A stretch of DNA of 64,000 nt from Thinopyrum elongatum (lineage: Eukaryota; Streptophyta; Magnoliopsida; Poales; Poaceae): NCBI GenBank assembly GCA_011799875.1, contig CM022298.1, forward strand, positions 263,493,757-263,557,756, read 5' to 3'. Both the position numbers and the translations under genes were made by a program. Numbering within the stretch: the stretch's first letter is position 1; each line of letters opens with the position of its first letter. The notes below the pieces were generated by a model. That model worked only from the letters and a program-made list of their open reading frames with translations. It made no database searches and was not told the origin of the DNA. Shown piece after piece: positions 1 to 10,500 of this stretch.

Positions 1-24
1 AAGAAGGTTGCGTAGTAGACATCA
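1..24 (+). repeat. E1 5' LTR, last 24 bases
   Basis: This is the 3' terminus of the 5' LTR, ending GTAGTAGACATCA. It matches the end of the 3' LTR at 6282-6305 with a single difference. The rest of the 5' LTR lies upstream of the window. Confidence 0.85.
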
Positions 25-34
25 AGCTCTTTTC

Positions 35-52
35 TGGAGCCGTTGCTGGGGA
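35..52 (+). promoter_or_regulatory. E1 primer binding site (tRNA-Asp type)
   Basis: Bases 35-52 read TGGAGCCGTTGCTGGGGA. They match the complement of the plant tRNA-Asp 3' end (TGGCGCCGTTGCCGGGGA) at 16 of 18 positions. It starts about 10 bases after the LTR, where first-strand priming is expected. A second copy lies at 97-114. Confidence 0.7.
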
Positions 53-96
53 GGCTAGGTAAGAGGCACTCACATCCCGTTAATGAAGCTCTTTTC

Positions 97-114
97 TGGT
101 GCCGTTGCCTGGGA
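97..114 (+). promoter_or_regulatory. E1 duplicated second primer-binding-like site
   Basis: The block AAGCTCTTTTCTGG plus the following tRNA-complementary stretch, found just after the LTR, occurs again about 62 bases downstream. The second copy reads TGGTGCCGTTGCCTGGGA and differs from the tRNA-Asp complement at other positions than the first. The duplication therefore gives two imperfect sites. Confidence 0.6.
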
Positions 115-211
115 GGTTAGTGCTTGAAGGTATATCTTTAGATCTTGCAATCAAATCTTTTAGTTTCTTGTTTTATCACTAGTTTAGTTTATAAAAGAAA
201 ACTACAAAAAA

Positions 212-1087
212 ATGGAATTGAGGTTGCCTCATGTGCTTAATCTTTTTAATGTCTTTCGTGAAAATGATGGGAAGGATAATTGTGCTCAAGTGTTAGAAGA
301 AGAAGTCTATAAAATGTTTGGCACTAAATTTTTGAATGATGAGCATGATTGCAATGTTGTTAGTATGAATTCTTTGAATATCCATGATGGTAATGATATG
401 CAAAGCCATAAGCTTGGGGATGCTATGTTTGATGAAGATGACATTTTTAGTTCCCCATGTTTTGATGAGAATATTTATTATGATGATAGCATGCCTCCTA
501 TTTATGATGATTATATTGATGAAAGTGGATTTGGAGAGGTCATGACTTTATTTAGTGATGAATCCACTATTTCAGAAGAGGTTCCAATTGATTATGAGAA
601 CAAAGTTGCTATCTATGATGATTATTGTGATGACATGTATTCTATAAAGAATAATGATAACCATGAAACTTGTCATCTTGATTTTAATTTTCAATCCCAT
701 GATAGTTATTTTGTTGAGTTTGCTCCCACTATTATGAATGAGAAGGAATTTGCTTATGTGGAGAGTAATGATTTTTGTGTGCATGTGAATCATGAAAAGA
801 ATGCTTTATGTGATAGCTATATTGTTGAATTCATTCATGATGCTACTAAAAATTATTATGAGATAGGCACATATGCTTCTACATATTGCAATAATATCAA
901 GTTTCCTCTCTATGTGTTGAAAATCTTGAAGTTTTGCTTGCTTTACCTACCTATGCTAGTTGATTCTTGCTCCCATAAATTGTTTTCTCACAAAATTCCT
1001 ATGCATAGGAAGTGGGTTAGACTTAAATGTGCTAGTCATATTCTTCATGATGCTCCATTTATGTTTCAATTCTTATCTTTTATGTGA
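212..1087 (+). CDS. E1 internal ORF, acidic protein of unknown function (291 aa)
   Basis: This uninterrupted 291-codon frame starts at the first ATG after the primer binding site region. The protein is rich in Asp, Glu, Asn and His, with runs such as YDDSMPPIYDDYIDE near residues 90-104, and has a hydrophobic stretch with several Cys and Leu near residues 236-255. No gag matrix, zinc knuckle or protease motif is visible. I recognise it as the single ORF that recurs in this kind of non-autonomous Triticeae element, where it is usually annotated as hypothetical; its function is unknown. The ATG at 212 follows an A-rich leader. An intact frame of this length in an otherwise noncoding element suggests either recent insertion or some constraint. 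Confidence 0.7.
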   Translation: MELRLPHVLNLFNVFRENDGKDNCAQVLEEEVYKMFGTKFLNDEHDCNVVSMNSLNIHDGNDMQSHKLGDAMFDEDDIFSSPCFDENIYYDDSMPPIYDDYIDESGFGEVMTLFSDESTISEEVPIDYENKVAIYDDYCDDMYSIKNNDNHETCHLDFNFQSHDSYFVEFAPTIMNEKEFAYVESNDFCVHVNHEKNALCDSYIVEFIHDATKNYYEIGTYASTYCNNIKFPLYVLKILKFCLLYLPMLVDSCSHKLFSHKIPMHRKWVRLKCASHILHDAPFMFQFLSFM

Positions 1088-1209
1088 GCATCATTGAAAT
1101 CATCATGCCTAGCTTAAAAGGCATTAAAGAAAAGCGCTTGTTGGGAGACAACCCAATATTTACCGTTACTGTTTTTGTGTGTTCACATGATTAAGATACT
1201 GTAGTAATC

Positions 1210-2690
1210 ATGTTTTATAGCTTTTGTTTGAATAAAGTGCCAAGTAAAGCCTTTGGGATAGTGTGGTTGATAGTTGACTTGATTCTGTGCAAAAACAGAA
1301 ACTTTTGCGTCGAGTACAGAAATTCCTATCTTTTGCTGGAACGTGGAAAACTTCTGAAATTTTTACACTTGATTGGTATACAAATTGTATACATTTTTCT
1401 AATTTTCAGAATTTTTGGAGTAACAAAAGTATGAGCTTAATTCAGATATTTACACACTGTTCAGTTTTTGACAGATTCTGTTTTCAATGCATAGTTTGCT
1501 TGTTTTCTAGTTTCTATGGCTTATATTGCTCAATATAAATTGTAGAAATGATAGGGTACAGTAGGCATGATGTGAGAAAGTTTTGAATCTTGTCTTGACA
1601 GTACCAAAGTGAATAATTTGTTTCATCATACTAACCCATCTCACGAAGTTCCGTTAAGTTTTGTGTGATTGAAGTTTTCAAGTTTTGGGTGAGATACCTA
1701 TATGAGGAGAATAAGGAGTGACAAGAACCTAAGCTTGGGGATGCCCAAGGCACCCCAAGATAATATTCAAGGAAGATCCAAGAAACTAAGCTTGGGGATG
1801 CCCCGGAAGGCATCCCCTCTTTCGTCTTCAACATTATCGGTAACCTCACTTGGAGCTATTTTTTTATTCGTCACATGATATGTGTTTTTCTTGGAGCGTC
1901 ATTTTATTTTATTAGTATTTGCTTGATGTTATTTATATTAATGTTTCCATATTTTATTTCAATAAAAGTGTCAAGCTTAGCCTTTACCATGTTTATTTTG
2001 CAAGTCTATATGTTGCTGTTTTGAAAACAGAAAGTTTTCTATCGTTGTCTTAATTCTTCTGGAAAGTAAGAACATGATAAAATCTTGAAACTTTTAAACA
2101 ATGAGTAAAAACAAATTTTCTACAGTGTGGTAATTTTTCAGAATTTTTGGAGTTAGGTAAGTATGAGTACAATTGCAGTCTTTACAGACTGTCCTGTTTT
2201 GACAGATTGCTGTTATGTTTGCATTGTTTGCCTATGTTTGCTTGTTTAATGATTCTATTTGAGGATAGGAGTATTAAATATGCAGAGGAATTTAGTATAA
2301 AATATTAAATAATAATTTTAGTGACTTGCTACAGTAGAGAATGATAAGATTTTGCATTTGATTTATACTAACTTGTCTTACGAGTTCTTGTTGAGTTTTG
2401 TGTGGATGAAGTCTTTAAGATTTAGGAAACCATGATACGAGAGGAATTAAGGAGACAAAAGAGCTCAAGCTTGGGGATGCCCAAGGCATCCCTAGTTAAT
2501 ATTTCAAGAAGTCTCAAGCATCTAAGGTTGGGGATGCCCCGGTTGGCATCCCACCTTTCTTCATCAACAATTATCGGTTAGTATCGGTTGAGCTTAAGTT
2601 TTTGCTTCTTCACACGATGTGTGCTATTTTTAGAATGTCATTTTATTTTGTTTTGCTTGCTGTTTGAATAAAGTACGTAAGATCAGAAAT
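1210..2690 (+). repeat. E1 internal diverged tandem duplication (about 0.75 kb units) with short hairpins
   Basis: Two imperfect direct copies of roughly 0.70-0.75 kb run from about 1215 to 1957 and 1958 to 2660, and a third begins near 2663. Each starts with a motif like TTTGAATAAAGTGCCAAG and passes through an AGAATTTTTGGAGT stretch. Each contains two copies of CAAGCTTGGGGATGCCC-like sequence followed by its inverted complement. Examples are GGGGATGCC at 1794-1802 with GGCATCCCC at 1809-1817, and GGGATGCC at 2474-2481 with GGCATCCC at 2485-2492, and again at 2531-2538 with 2545-2552. The region is AT-rich and has no convincing coding frame. Confidence 0.75.
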
Positions 2691-4608
2691 TCCTTTATGA
2701 GAGAGAGTCTTCACATAGCAACATAATTATTTGACTACTCGTTGATCTTCACTTATATCTTTTTGGAGTAGTTTGTCAGTTGCTCTAGTGCTTCACTTAT
2801 ATCTTTTTAGAGCACGGCGGTGGTTTTATATTGTAGAAACTTATGAACTCTCATGCTTCACTTATATTATTTTGAGAGTATTTAAACAGCATGGTAATTT
2901 GCTTAGGTTATGAATTTAGTCCTAATATGATAAACATCCAAGAGGGATATAATAAAAACTTTCATATAAAGTGCATTGAATACTATGAGAAGTTTTATTC
3001 CTTATGATTGTTTTGAGATATAAAGATGGTGATATTAGAGTCATGCTAGTGAGTAATTGTGGATTGTAGAAATTCTTGTGTTAAAGTTTGTGATTCCCGT
3101 AGCATGCACGTATGGTGAACCGTTATGTGATGAAGTCGGAGCATGATTTATTTATTGATTGTCTTTATTATGAGTGGCGGTCGAGGACGAGCGATGGTCA
3201 TTTCCTACCAATCTATCCCCCTAGGAGCACGCGTGTAGTACTTTGTTTCTATAACTAATAGAATTTCGCAATAAGTATGTGAGTTCTTTATGACTAATGT
3301 TGAGTCCATGGATTATACGCACTCTCACCCTTCCACCATTGCTAGCCTCTCTAGTGCCGCGCAACTTTCGCCGGTACAATACACCCACCATATACCTTCC
3401 TCAAAACAGCCACCATACCTACCTATTATGGCATTTCCATAGCCATTCCGAGATTTATTGCCATGCAACTTTCCACCGTTCCGTTTTATTACGACACGCT
3501 TCATCATTGTCATATTGCTTTGCATGATCATGTAGTTTACATCGTATTTGTGGCAAAGCCACCGTTCATAATTCTTTCATACATGTCACTCTTGATTCAT
3601 TGCACATCCCGGTACACCGCCGGAGGCATTCATCTAGAGTCATATTCTGTTCTAAGAATCGAGTTGTAATTCTTGAGTTGTAAGTAAATAAAAGTGTGAT
3701 GGTCTTCATTATTAGAGCATTATCCCATGTGAGGAAAGGATGATGGAGACTATGAATCCCCCACAAGTCGGGATGAGACTCCGGACGAAAAAAAAGAGGC
3801 CAAAAAAAAGAGAGAAGGCCCAAAAAAAAGAAATGAGAGAAAAGAGAGAAGGGGCAATGTTACTATCCTTTTACCACACTTGTGCTTCAAAGTAGCACCG
3901 TGATCTTCATGATAGAGAGTCTCCTATGCTGTCACTTTCATTTACTAGTGGGCATTTTCATTATAGAACTTGGCTTGTATATTCCAATGGTGGGCTTCCT
4001 CAAATTGCCCTAGGTCTTCGTGAGCAAGCGAGTTGGATGCACACCCACTTAGTTTCTTTTTGAGCTTTCATACACTTATAGCTCTAGTGCATCCGTTGCA
4101 TGGCAATCCCTACTCACTCACATTGATATCTATTGATGGGCATCTCCATAGCCCGTTGATACGCCTAGTAAGTGTGAGACTATCTCCTTCTTTTTGTCTT
4201 CTCCACAACCACCATATTCTATTCCACCTATAGTGCTATGTCCATGGCTCACGCTTATGTATTGTGTGAAAGTTGAAAAAGTTTGAGAACGTCAAAAGTA
4301 TGAAACAATTGCTTGGCTTGTCATCGGGGTTGTGCATGATTTGAATATTTTGTGTGATGCAGATGGAGCATAGCCAGACTATATGATTTTGTAGGGATAG
4401 CTTTCTTTGGCCATGTTGTTTTGAGAAGACATAATTGCCTTGTTAGTATGCTTGAGCTATTATTGTTTTTATGTCAATATTAGACTTTTGTTTTGAATCA
4501 TATGGATCTGAACATTCATGCCACAATAAAGAAAATTACATGGATAAATATGTTAGGTAGCATTCCACATCAAAAATTCTGTTTTTATCATTTACCTACT
4601 CGAGGACG
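2691..4608 (+). other. E1 noncoding internal region
   Basis: About 1.9 kb of AT-rich sequence without a convincing coding frame. It contains short direct repeats around CTTCACTTATAT (2748-2875) and an A/G-rich tract at about 3785-3855 with several runs of eight or more A. I see no pol-related residues in any frame. Confidence 0.6.
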
Positions 4609-4633
4609 AGCAGGAATTAAGCTTGGGGATGCA
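4609..4633 (+). promoter_or_regulatory. E1 polypurine-tract region
   Basis: The purine-biased stretch around AATTAAGCTTGGGGATGC sits directly before the 3' LTR and occupies the place of the plus-strand primer. The same AAGCTTGGGGATG core recurs inside the internal repeats at about 1731, 1788 and 2467. Confidence 0.55.
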
Positions 4634-6305
4634 TGATATGTCTCCAACGTATCTATAATTTTTGATTGTTCCATGCTATTATATTATCCATCTTGGATGC
4701 TTTATATGCATTTATATGCTATTTTATATGATTTTTGGGACTAACCTATTAACCTAGAGCCCAGTGCCAGTTTCTGTTTTTTCCTTGTTTTTGAGTTTCG
4801 CAGAAAAGGAATATCAAACGGAGTCCAATTGGCCTGCAAATTTACGGAGAATATTTTTGGAAAATATGAATAATACTGGAACAAAAAGATATCAGAGAGG
4901 AGTCCCGTGGCCACCACAAGGGTGGAGGGCGCCCCCCCCCTAAGGCGCGCCCCCGTCCTTGTCGTCATCTCGTGGGCCCCCTTGACTTGTCCCCGACTCC
5001 AACACCTCTTATAAATCCCAAAAACCCCAGAACAAAACCTAGATCTGGAGTTCCGCTGCCGCAAGCCTCTGTAGCCACGAAAAACCAATCGGGAACCCAT
5101 TCCAGCACCCTGCCGGAGGGGGAAACCATCATCGATGGCCATCTTTATCATCCCGGCGCTCTACATGACGAGGAGGGAGTAGTTCACCCTCGGGGCTGAG
5201 GGTATGTACCAGTAGCTATGTGTTTGATCTCTCTCTCTCTCTCTCGTGTTCTTGATTTGGCACGATCTTGATGTACCGCGAGCTTTGCTATTATAGTTGG
5301 ATCTTATGATGTTTCTCCCCCTCTACCTTCTTGTAATGAATTGAGTTTTCCCTTTGAAGTTATCTTATCGGATTGAGTCTTTAAGGATTTGAGAACACTT
5401 GATGTATGTCTTGCATGTGTTTATCTGTGGTGACAATGGGATATTCACGTGATCCACTTGATGTATGTTTTGGCGATCAACTTGTGGGTTCTGTGACCTT
5501 GTGAACTTATGCATAGGGGTTGGCACACGTTTTCGTCTTGACTCTCCGGTAGAAACTTTGGGGCACTCTTTGAAGTTCTTTGTGTTGGTTTGAATAGAAG
5601 AATCTGAGATTGTGTGATGCATATCGTATAATCAAACCCGCGGATACTTGTGGTGACATTGGAGTATCTAGGTGACATTAGGGTTTTGGTTGATGTGTGT
5701 CTTAAGGTGTTATTTTAGTACTAACTCTAGGGCTGTTTGTGACACTTATAGGAATAGCCCAATAGATCGATCAGAAAGAATAACTTTGAGGTGGTTTCGT
5801 ACCCTACAATAATCTCTTCGTTTATTCTCTGCTATTAGTGACTTTGGAGTGACTCTTTGTTGCACGTTGAGGGATTGTTATATGATCTAATTATGTTATC
5901 ATTGTTGAGAGAACTTGCACTAGTGAAAGTATAAACCCTAGGCCTTGTTTTCAAGCATTGCAATACCGTTTTCGCTCACTTTTACCACTTGCTACCTTGC
6001 TGTTTTTATATTTTCAGATTACAAAAACCTATATCTACCATCCATATTGCACTTGTATCACCATCTCTTCGCCGAACTAGTGCAACTATACAACTTTTCA
6101 TTGTATTAGGTGTGTTGGGGACACAAGAGACTCTTTGTTATTTGGTTGCAGGGTTGTTTGAGAGAGACCATCTTCATCCTACGCCTCCCACAGATTGATA
6201 AACCTTAGGTCATCCACTTGAGGGAAATTTGCTACTGTCCTACAAAACTCTGTGCTTGGAGGCCCAACACGAGTCTACAAGAAGAAGGTTGCATAGTAGA
6301 CATCA
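4634..6305 (+). repeat. E1 3' LTR (1672 bp)
   Basis: The LTR starts TGATATGTCTCC and ends GTAGTAGACATCA, giving the TG...CA ends of an LTR. It contains a C-rich tract near 4931, a TATA box at 5009-5016 and a CT microsatellite at about 5228-5245. Short ORFs here, such as 4741-5151 on the minus strand, are not genes. Confidence 0.88.
5009..5016 (+). promoter_or_regulatory. TATA box of E1 LTR
   Basis: TTATAAAT lies in the middle of the LTR, after a GC-rich stretch and before a C/A-rich leader. This is the normal position of the LTR promoter. In the 3' LTR it would fire outward into flanking DNA. Confidence 0.55.
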
Positions 6306-6561
6306 GCGCCCGCCTGGCCTTTGTCGTCATGGCAGCCTCATGAGGCTGGTACCTGCATAGAAATCTCCGCTCCTCGGGAGGCAGCCTGGGAAGGCCGCCC
6401 CCTCCAAAGGTCTTGTTGTCATCCGCATCACGAGGCCAGTGGCCTTCGCAAGGGTCTTGTCTTGGCGGTCATGTAGATGGGCCGTACCAGGCCATCGAAG
6501 GAGCCACACCATGGGCCGTAGGCAGGCAAGTCTGGGTACCCTGGTTCCCAGAACGCCGACA
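6306..6561 (-). repeat. E2 3' LTR fragment, cut by E1
   Basis: This matches the part of the intact E2 LTR from about 12872 to 13140, ending GAACGCCGACA against GAACACCGACA. The intact copy has about 13 extra bases near 12899, a short tandem duplication including TGTCATGG. The remainder of this LTR lies left of E1, outside the window. Confidence 0.85.
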
Positions 6562-6580
6562 GTAGCCCCCGGGCCCAAGG
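6562..6580 (-). promoter_or_regulatory. E2 polypurine tract
   Basis: On the minus strand this reads GGGCCCGGGGGCTAC immediately before the LTR start TGTCGGCG. A G-rich tract ending next to the 3' LTR is the expected plus-strand primer. Confidence 0.6.
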
Positions 6581-6903
6581 CGCATTCGGGCTTGGCTTCG
6601 AGGCAGAGCCAAAGGGCAAGGGTGAAGCACCGCGGGCCCCAATCTACTATGGGCCAGGCCGACGCGTGGCGCTTGACGGGGCGTGGGCGTCTCAACGTCC
6701 CCACGTCGCCTCAGCAACTGCCCGACTTTAAAACTGCCTGGTGCATGCAACGGGGCCATCATTGCTTGGAACGTGGGAGGCCGCCGGTTAGCCTTCCTCC
6801 GCGTATAAATAGGAAAGGGGGGCGGATCCCCCAGCCCATGTTCATGTTCTTGCTGCTCGCTCCTTCTTCTTCTCCATCGCGCCGCCATCTCGCGGAGGCA
6901 TCC

Positions 6904-7750
6904 ATGGCGCCAGTGAGGAGGTTTTCCGCCGAGGAGAAGGGCAAGGCCCCACAGGTGGAACCGGAGTTTCTCCCGCCGAAGAAGAGACGCGGCCACCCGC
7001 GCAAGGCCGCCACAGCGCCTACTGCAGCCCAGCCTTGGTGCGAGCGCGCTCCGCCGGGTTTCCCCGTTGGCGCAAGCGTTCACGCACAGGGCCCCACTCG
7101 TGAGAGCAGCCATGGAAGTCACGGAGGACGAAGCCGGGAAGGAGAACAAGTGATGGCCGCACGACCGCCTTGCCCATGGGCCCACGGCGGCGGCACGGCC
7201 CACGAGTTCGTGGTGTGGGCGGTGGTGCCGCCGCGCACATGGATCCGGCTCCCGCGGTCCTTGGCGGGGGAGATACTGTCGAGGGGCCCTGTCAAGTTGT
7301 GGTTGGAGAATGACGGCTGCTGCGGCCAGGCTTCGCAGGTGGAGGTTGAGGTCGTCTTCTCCGGCGACGTCTTCATGACCCGGGGATGGGGGCAATCGCC
7401 CGTGCCTGCAACTCAGTGGGGAGGCACACCCTCCACTTTGAATACGATGGGGCGTCGACACTCTTCTTCAAGGTCTTCGGAGAGGACGGCAAACGTCTGG
7501 AGGGCTGCCCCAGGGGAGGCGATCGGGACATCGACCCCCCTGCTGGCCGGCGAGGCTCCCGGCGGTGAAGTTGCCATTGGCCTTGTTCGCGACTCCTCCA
7601 GCAGCAGCAGCGCTTGCTCCGAACCAGGCTCAAGCGATGACGACAATTACGAGCCGCCGCATGGTCGTGCCCGGGCTTAGGAGGGGAATGGCGTCGACCA
7701 AGCGTCACGATGTTGTGGGTGACGCTGCCCGGCTCGCGGCCCTCAGGTGA
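6904..7750 (+). pseudogene. Antisense ORF of E2 with a B3-like DNA-binding domain, frameshifted
   Basis: This frame runs opposite to gag-pol. It starts at ATG 6904 with a basic N-terminal part (RRFSAEEKGK, then KKRRGHPRK, which resembles a nuclear localisation signal and AT-hook). The stretch from about 7210 to 7500 reads like a plant B3 domain: RLPRSLAGEIL, then a strand ending VEVVFSGD, then a GW turn (TRGWGQ), then FARACN...LHFEYDG...FFKVFGEDG. A single-base loss near 7395 breaks the frame between the GW turn and the FARACN segment. A second shift near 7560 returns to an acidic Ser-rich tail (SSSSSSACSEPGSSDDD). B3 domains bind DNA in plant transcription factors; a role in this element is unknown. 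The domain call is from pattern recognition and was not searched. Confidence 0.55.
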
Positions 7751-9299
7751 TCTTTTTCTTTTGTTTCATTCCTGCGAAAAAAATCATGAAGGGCCCCGCG
7801 AGGGCGTGTAAGGATCGTGACGCTTGCGTCTTAATGTTAGCGTTCCCAACTTATGTCGTGATTGTGTCTCTCGCTTAGGCACGACCGCCCCCTTTTACGC
7901 TTGCGGTAGCCTAGTGCTCTACTCCGACAAGACCCAGTCCCCGGGCAAGCTTCGGCTGTCGCTGGTATGCCAGGTTGCGATGCCGTGGTCAAGGCCAGGA
8001 GGTGAGTGGCCCAAGGTCCGGTAAGAACCCCCGAGGCACGATGCTTGGGAGGTCCCCTTTAGCACACAAGCAGCTCCCGAAGGACTAAGAGGGAGGTTTC
8101 CTTGCCCGAGCGAAATCGCAGGAAACAAGATGTCAACGATGAGGTTCACGCCTGAGCGTGTAAGACGACTTAGCTTAGCGATCTTGCAGCCTGAGGTGGT
8201 TTTCTCGTTGCGAGGGCGAGCTTCTTGGGTTTTGCGATTGCGAGGGCAAGCTCCTTGTCCTGAAATGAATCAAGGCGACCCCGCGAAGGGCGTGAGAGAA
8301 CACTGACATTCATTATTTTCGAGAGGAGAGGGCCACCGGCGTCGGGTCGCGCCCCTCCCTTGGTACCCCTCCTTAGGGCTTTGCGATCCCACTTCTCCCA
8401 CTCATCATGGTGCTCTATGTTCTGAGGGCCCGGACCTCAAGCAAGGCTCAGCCGCCGCTAGTATGCCAGGTCGCGATGCCGTGGTCAAGGCCAGGGGGTG
8501 AGGGCTCGAGAGCCAGTAGGAGCCCCTGAGGCGCGGTGCTCAAGGGCCCCCCTTTTAACGTGCAAGCAACTTGTGCGAGAAAGGAGTGGCTCACCCCGCG
8601 AGGGTGCTTGGGAGGGGTCTTGCCCCATAGTTCACGGTGTAGCATCCTCCTGAAGTGGTGAGGCGTTGGCGAAGCCGCTCGAGGTCCTATCTCCGTAGGC
8701 TCCTGCGTGTTAGTCAGTCACGCAATACAAAAGGTAGCCACACTTACTGTTCTGCCCATTATCTTTCAGCGAGAAGACGAAGGCACTAAGGACCTGGTGA
8801 GGTGACGTGCACGGGGCCGGCCGCGAGCCAGAGCTTAGTCTCTTAGGTTTGTTAGCACTGCAGGGACGGACCCGATCACAGGCGCCGTACCGCTAGCCCC
8901 CATCGCAGGACGAGCAAGGGTAGGTTAGCAACATGCAGGGACCGCAAGGTTAACCTCAGAGATGATAGATCGTCAAGAGCCATGTTAACAACCATAGTAA
9001 TTCATGCAGGCATAACTGGTCCAGAATACATGAATCAGAATGACGCAGCTGCGAGGACAGGCCTCAGCACCCTGAGGATGATGCAGCCCGCGGGGCATCC
9101 ACAGTTGAACAAACCAAAAAGTCACTTGGCACCATCATTGTAGAAGCGTTGACGTAGCTGAAGATGCGCGCTGCAGAGATTGCTCCTCATGAGCCGACCG
9201 GCTCCCGAGGCCCAGGAGGCTCAGGACGTCCGGGGAGCTTGTGAGGGTCCATCACCTCCTTCATCGGGACCGCCTAGCGCCTGACCTCGTGGGCTGCCA
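7751..9299. other. E2 noncoding region with a duplicated segment of about 0.5 kb
   Basis: No coding frame is supported here. A segment around 7958-8060 (TATGCCAGGTTGCGATGCCG, then GGCCAGGAGGTGAG) recurs in diverged form at 8459-8570, and once in E3 near 17265. A second module around GTGACGTGCACG (8803) has counterparts in E3 near 17601, 18299 and 18547. GAACAAACCAAAAAGTCAC at 9105 recurs twice in E3. This noncoding block is therefore homologous between E2 and E3. Confidence 0.7.
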
Positions 9300-9545
9300 T
9301 GGCACCCTGTGCGAAGCGCTGGTACGAGGCGGCCATGTTCAGTAGGCCAAACGGCATGAGGACGTAGCTGTAGGGGTAGACCCTGCTCCAGCCGACGCGG
9401 GACGGCTAGAAGAGATCCTGCGAAGCAGCCCTATTGAGGCCTGGTATGTTGACGCAGACGCGCAGCTCGCTGCCCACGTCGGGGGCTGTAGCTGCACTGG
9501 GAGGCCGTGCGGGGCGACGCTCGCTGCGCGTGGCCCTTGCCTCAT
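9300..9545 (-). pseudogene. E2 reverse transcriptase stub
   Basis: On the minus strand the residues ELRVCVNIPGLNRA are followed closely by LMPFGLLNMAASYQRFAQG, with one in-frame stop between. In a normal Gypsy reverse transcriptase these blocks (the 'VDY..LN' block and the 'PFGL.NA...YQR' block) are separated by several dozen residues that include the first catalytic Asp motif. That segment is missing, and the downstream YxDD block, RNase H and integrase are also absent. The same deletion is present in E3 at 19101-19325. Confidence 0.75.
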
Positions 9546-9741
9546 GAAGCTCCTCGATCACCTTGACGATGAACTCTCGCGCACCTGGTGCCTCTCACCG
9601 TGCGCCTTGCTCACGGGGGCGCGCATCGAAGCATGCCTCCAAGTGGTGCCCGAACGCCTCCCTCGTCATGCTGGTCAGGTCAGAGGCCCTCAAGACAAGA
9701 GCCCCCAAGCCCATCCTGAGGGGGGCGCCGGGCACGCCTTC

Positions 9742-10500
9742 CTATGCGAGAGAGAAAGGCGCCCCAGTAGTGGGGGTGGGGCCTGAGGCACCATCGGCAG
9801 GTGCCCCAGCCTCCTGACGGCCCTTGGCGAGGAGCTGCTTCTTCTTCTTGGGGATGGCCTCAGGAGGCAGGATGGAGCCCTCGTCGTCAGAGTTCTCGAC
9901 CGCCGCAGCCTGGTAGGCGCGCTCGAGGGAACACACCACCTCCTTTTCATCACAGGTGACCGTGATGATTCCGCCGCACCCTGGCATCTCGAGGACGTTG
10001 TTACCATGGTGAGTTGCTTCCATGAACTTGGCGAGGGCCGGATACCCGAGGATGGCATTGTACGGGAGGCCGATGTGGGCGACATCGAAGTCAATGAGCT
10101 CAGTGTGGTAGTTGTCGCGCTTGTCGAAGGTGACTGGGAGGCGCACCTGCCCCAGGGAAATGGTGGAGCCATCGGTCACTCCTAAGAAAGGCTTGGTGGG
10201 CAGGAGCTAGTCATAGGGCACTTGGAGCGTCTCAAACGTCTCGACGGAGAGAACGTTGAACCTCGCGCCACCATCGATGAGGGTTTTGGTGACGAGGACG
10301 TTGCTGATGGTTGGCGTGCAGAGCATCGGGAGCGCGCCAGTGGCGACTGAGCACTTGAGTTGGTCCTTGGAATCAAAGGTGATGTCATGCTTGGACCACC
10401 TGAGGGGATGCGACGCCTCAAGCTTGGGGAGGGCCGCGTTCACCTCGCGAGAGAACTGCTTGAAGATGCGATGGGAGGCGGGAGCCTGAGCACCACCCAA
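9742..10500 (-). pseudogene. E2 retroviral-type aspartic protease
   Basis: The frame includes RIFKQFSREVNAALPKLEA, a following FDSKDQLKCS segment and the active-site-like TLIDGGARFNVLS, where Tat-lineage proteases have LIDGG. It then has a second half with NYHTELIDFDVAHIGLPYNA and ILGYPALAKFMEATHH. A single in-frame stop at about 10207-10209 splits it. It matches the E3 protease residue for residue over long stretches. In life it would process the Gag-Pol polyprotein inside virus-like particles; here it is inactive by truncation. Confidence 0.75.

Larger units (their letters stand above)
1..6305 (+). mobile_element. E1: non-autonomous Gypsy-type LTR retrotransposon (Sabrina/WHAM-like)
   Basis: This element runs from the last 24 bases of its 5' LTR at the window edge to the end of its 3' LTR. 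Bases 1-24 match 6282-6305 with one mismatch, which defines the LTR ends. The internal part has a primer binding site, one acidic ORF, long AT-rich noncoding DNA and a polypurine-like junction before the 3' LTR. No gag, protease, reverse transcriptase or integrase is visible, so it would depend on another element's proteins. It sits inside the 3' LTR of E2: the sequence after 6305 continues the E2 LTR, as seen by comparison with the intact E2 LTR around 12872. The predicted 5-bp target duplication is GCGCC (6306-6310); its partner lies outside the window. The family name is from memory; the superfamily call is more secure. Confidence 0.85.

Noticed and set aside
4741..5151. A 136-codon minus frame in the E1 LTR
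   Set aside because: It lies inside an LTR promoter region and has no recognisable content.
5228..5245. CT microsatellite as a regulatory element
   Set aside because: It is a simple (CT)n stretch in the E1 LTR with nothing to show a role.
6439..7680. A 413-codon plus-strand frame from 6439
   Set aside because: Its first part reads through the E2 LTR and polypurine tract. Only the part from ATG 6904 has a domain-like composition, so I annotated that.
9690..10172. A 160-codon minus frame over the E2 protease
   Set aside because: It is a Ser/Pro-rich shadow of the protease frame (9742-10179), which has the conserved residues.
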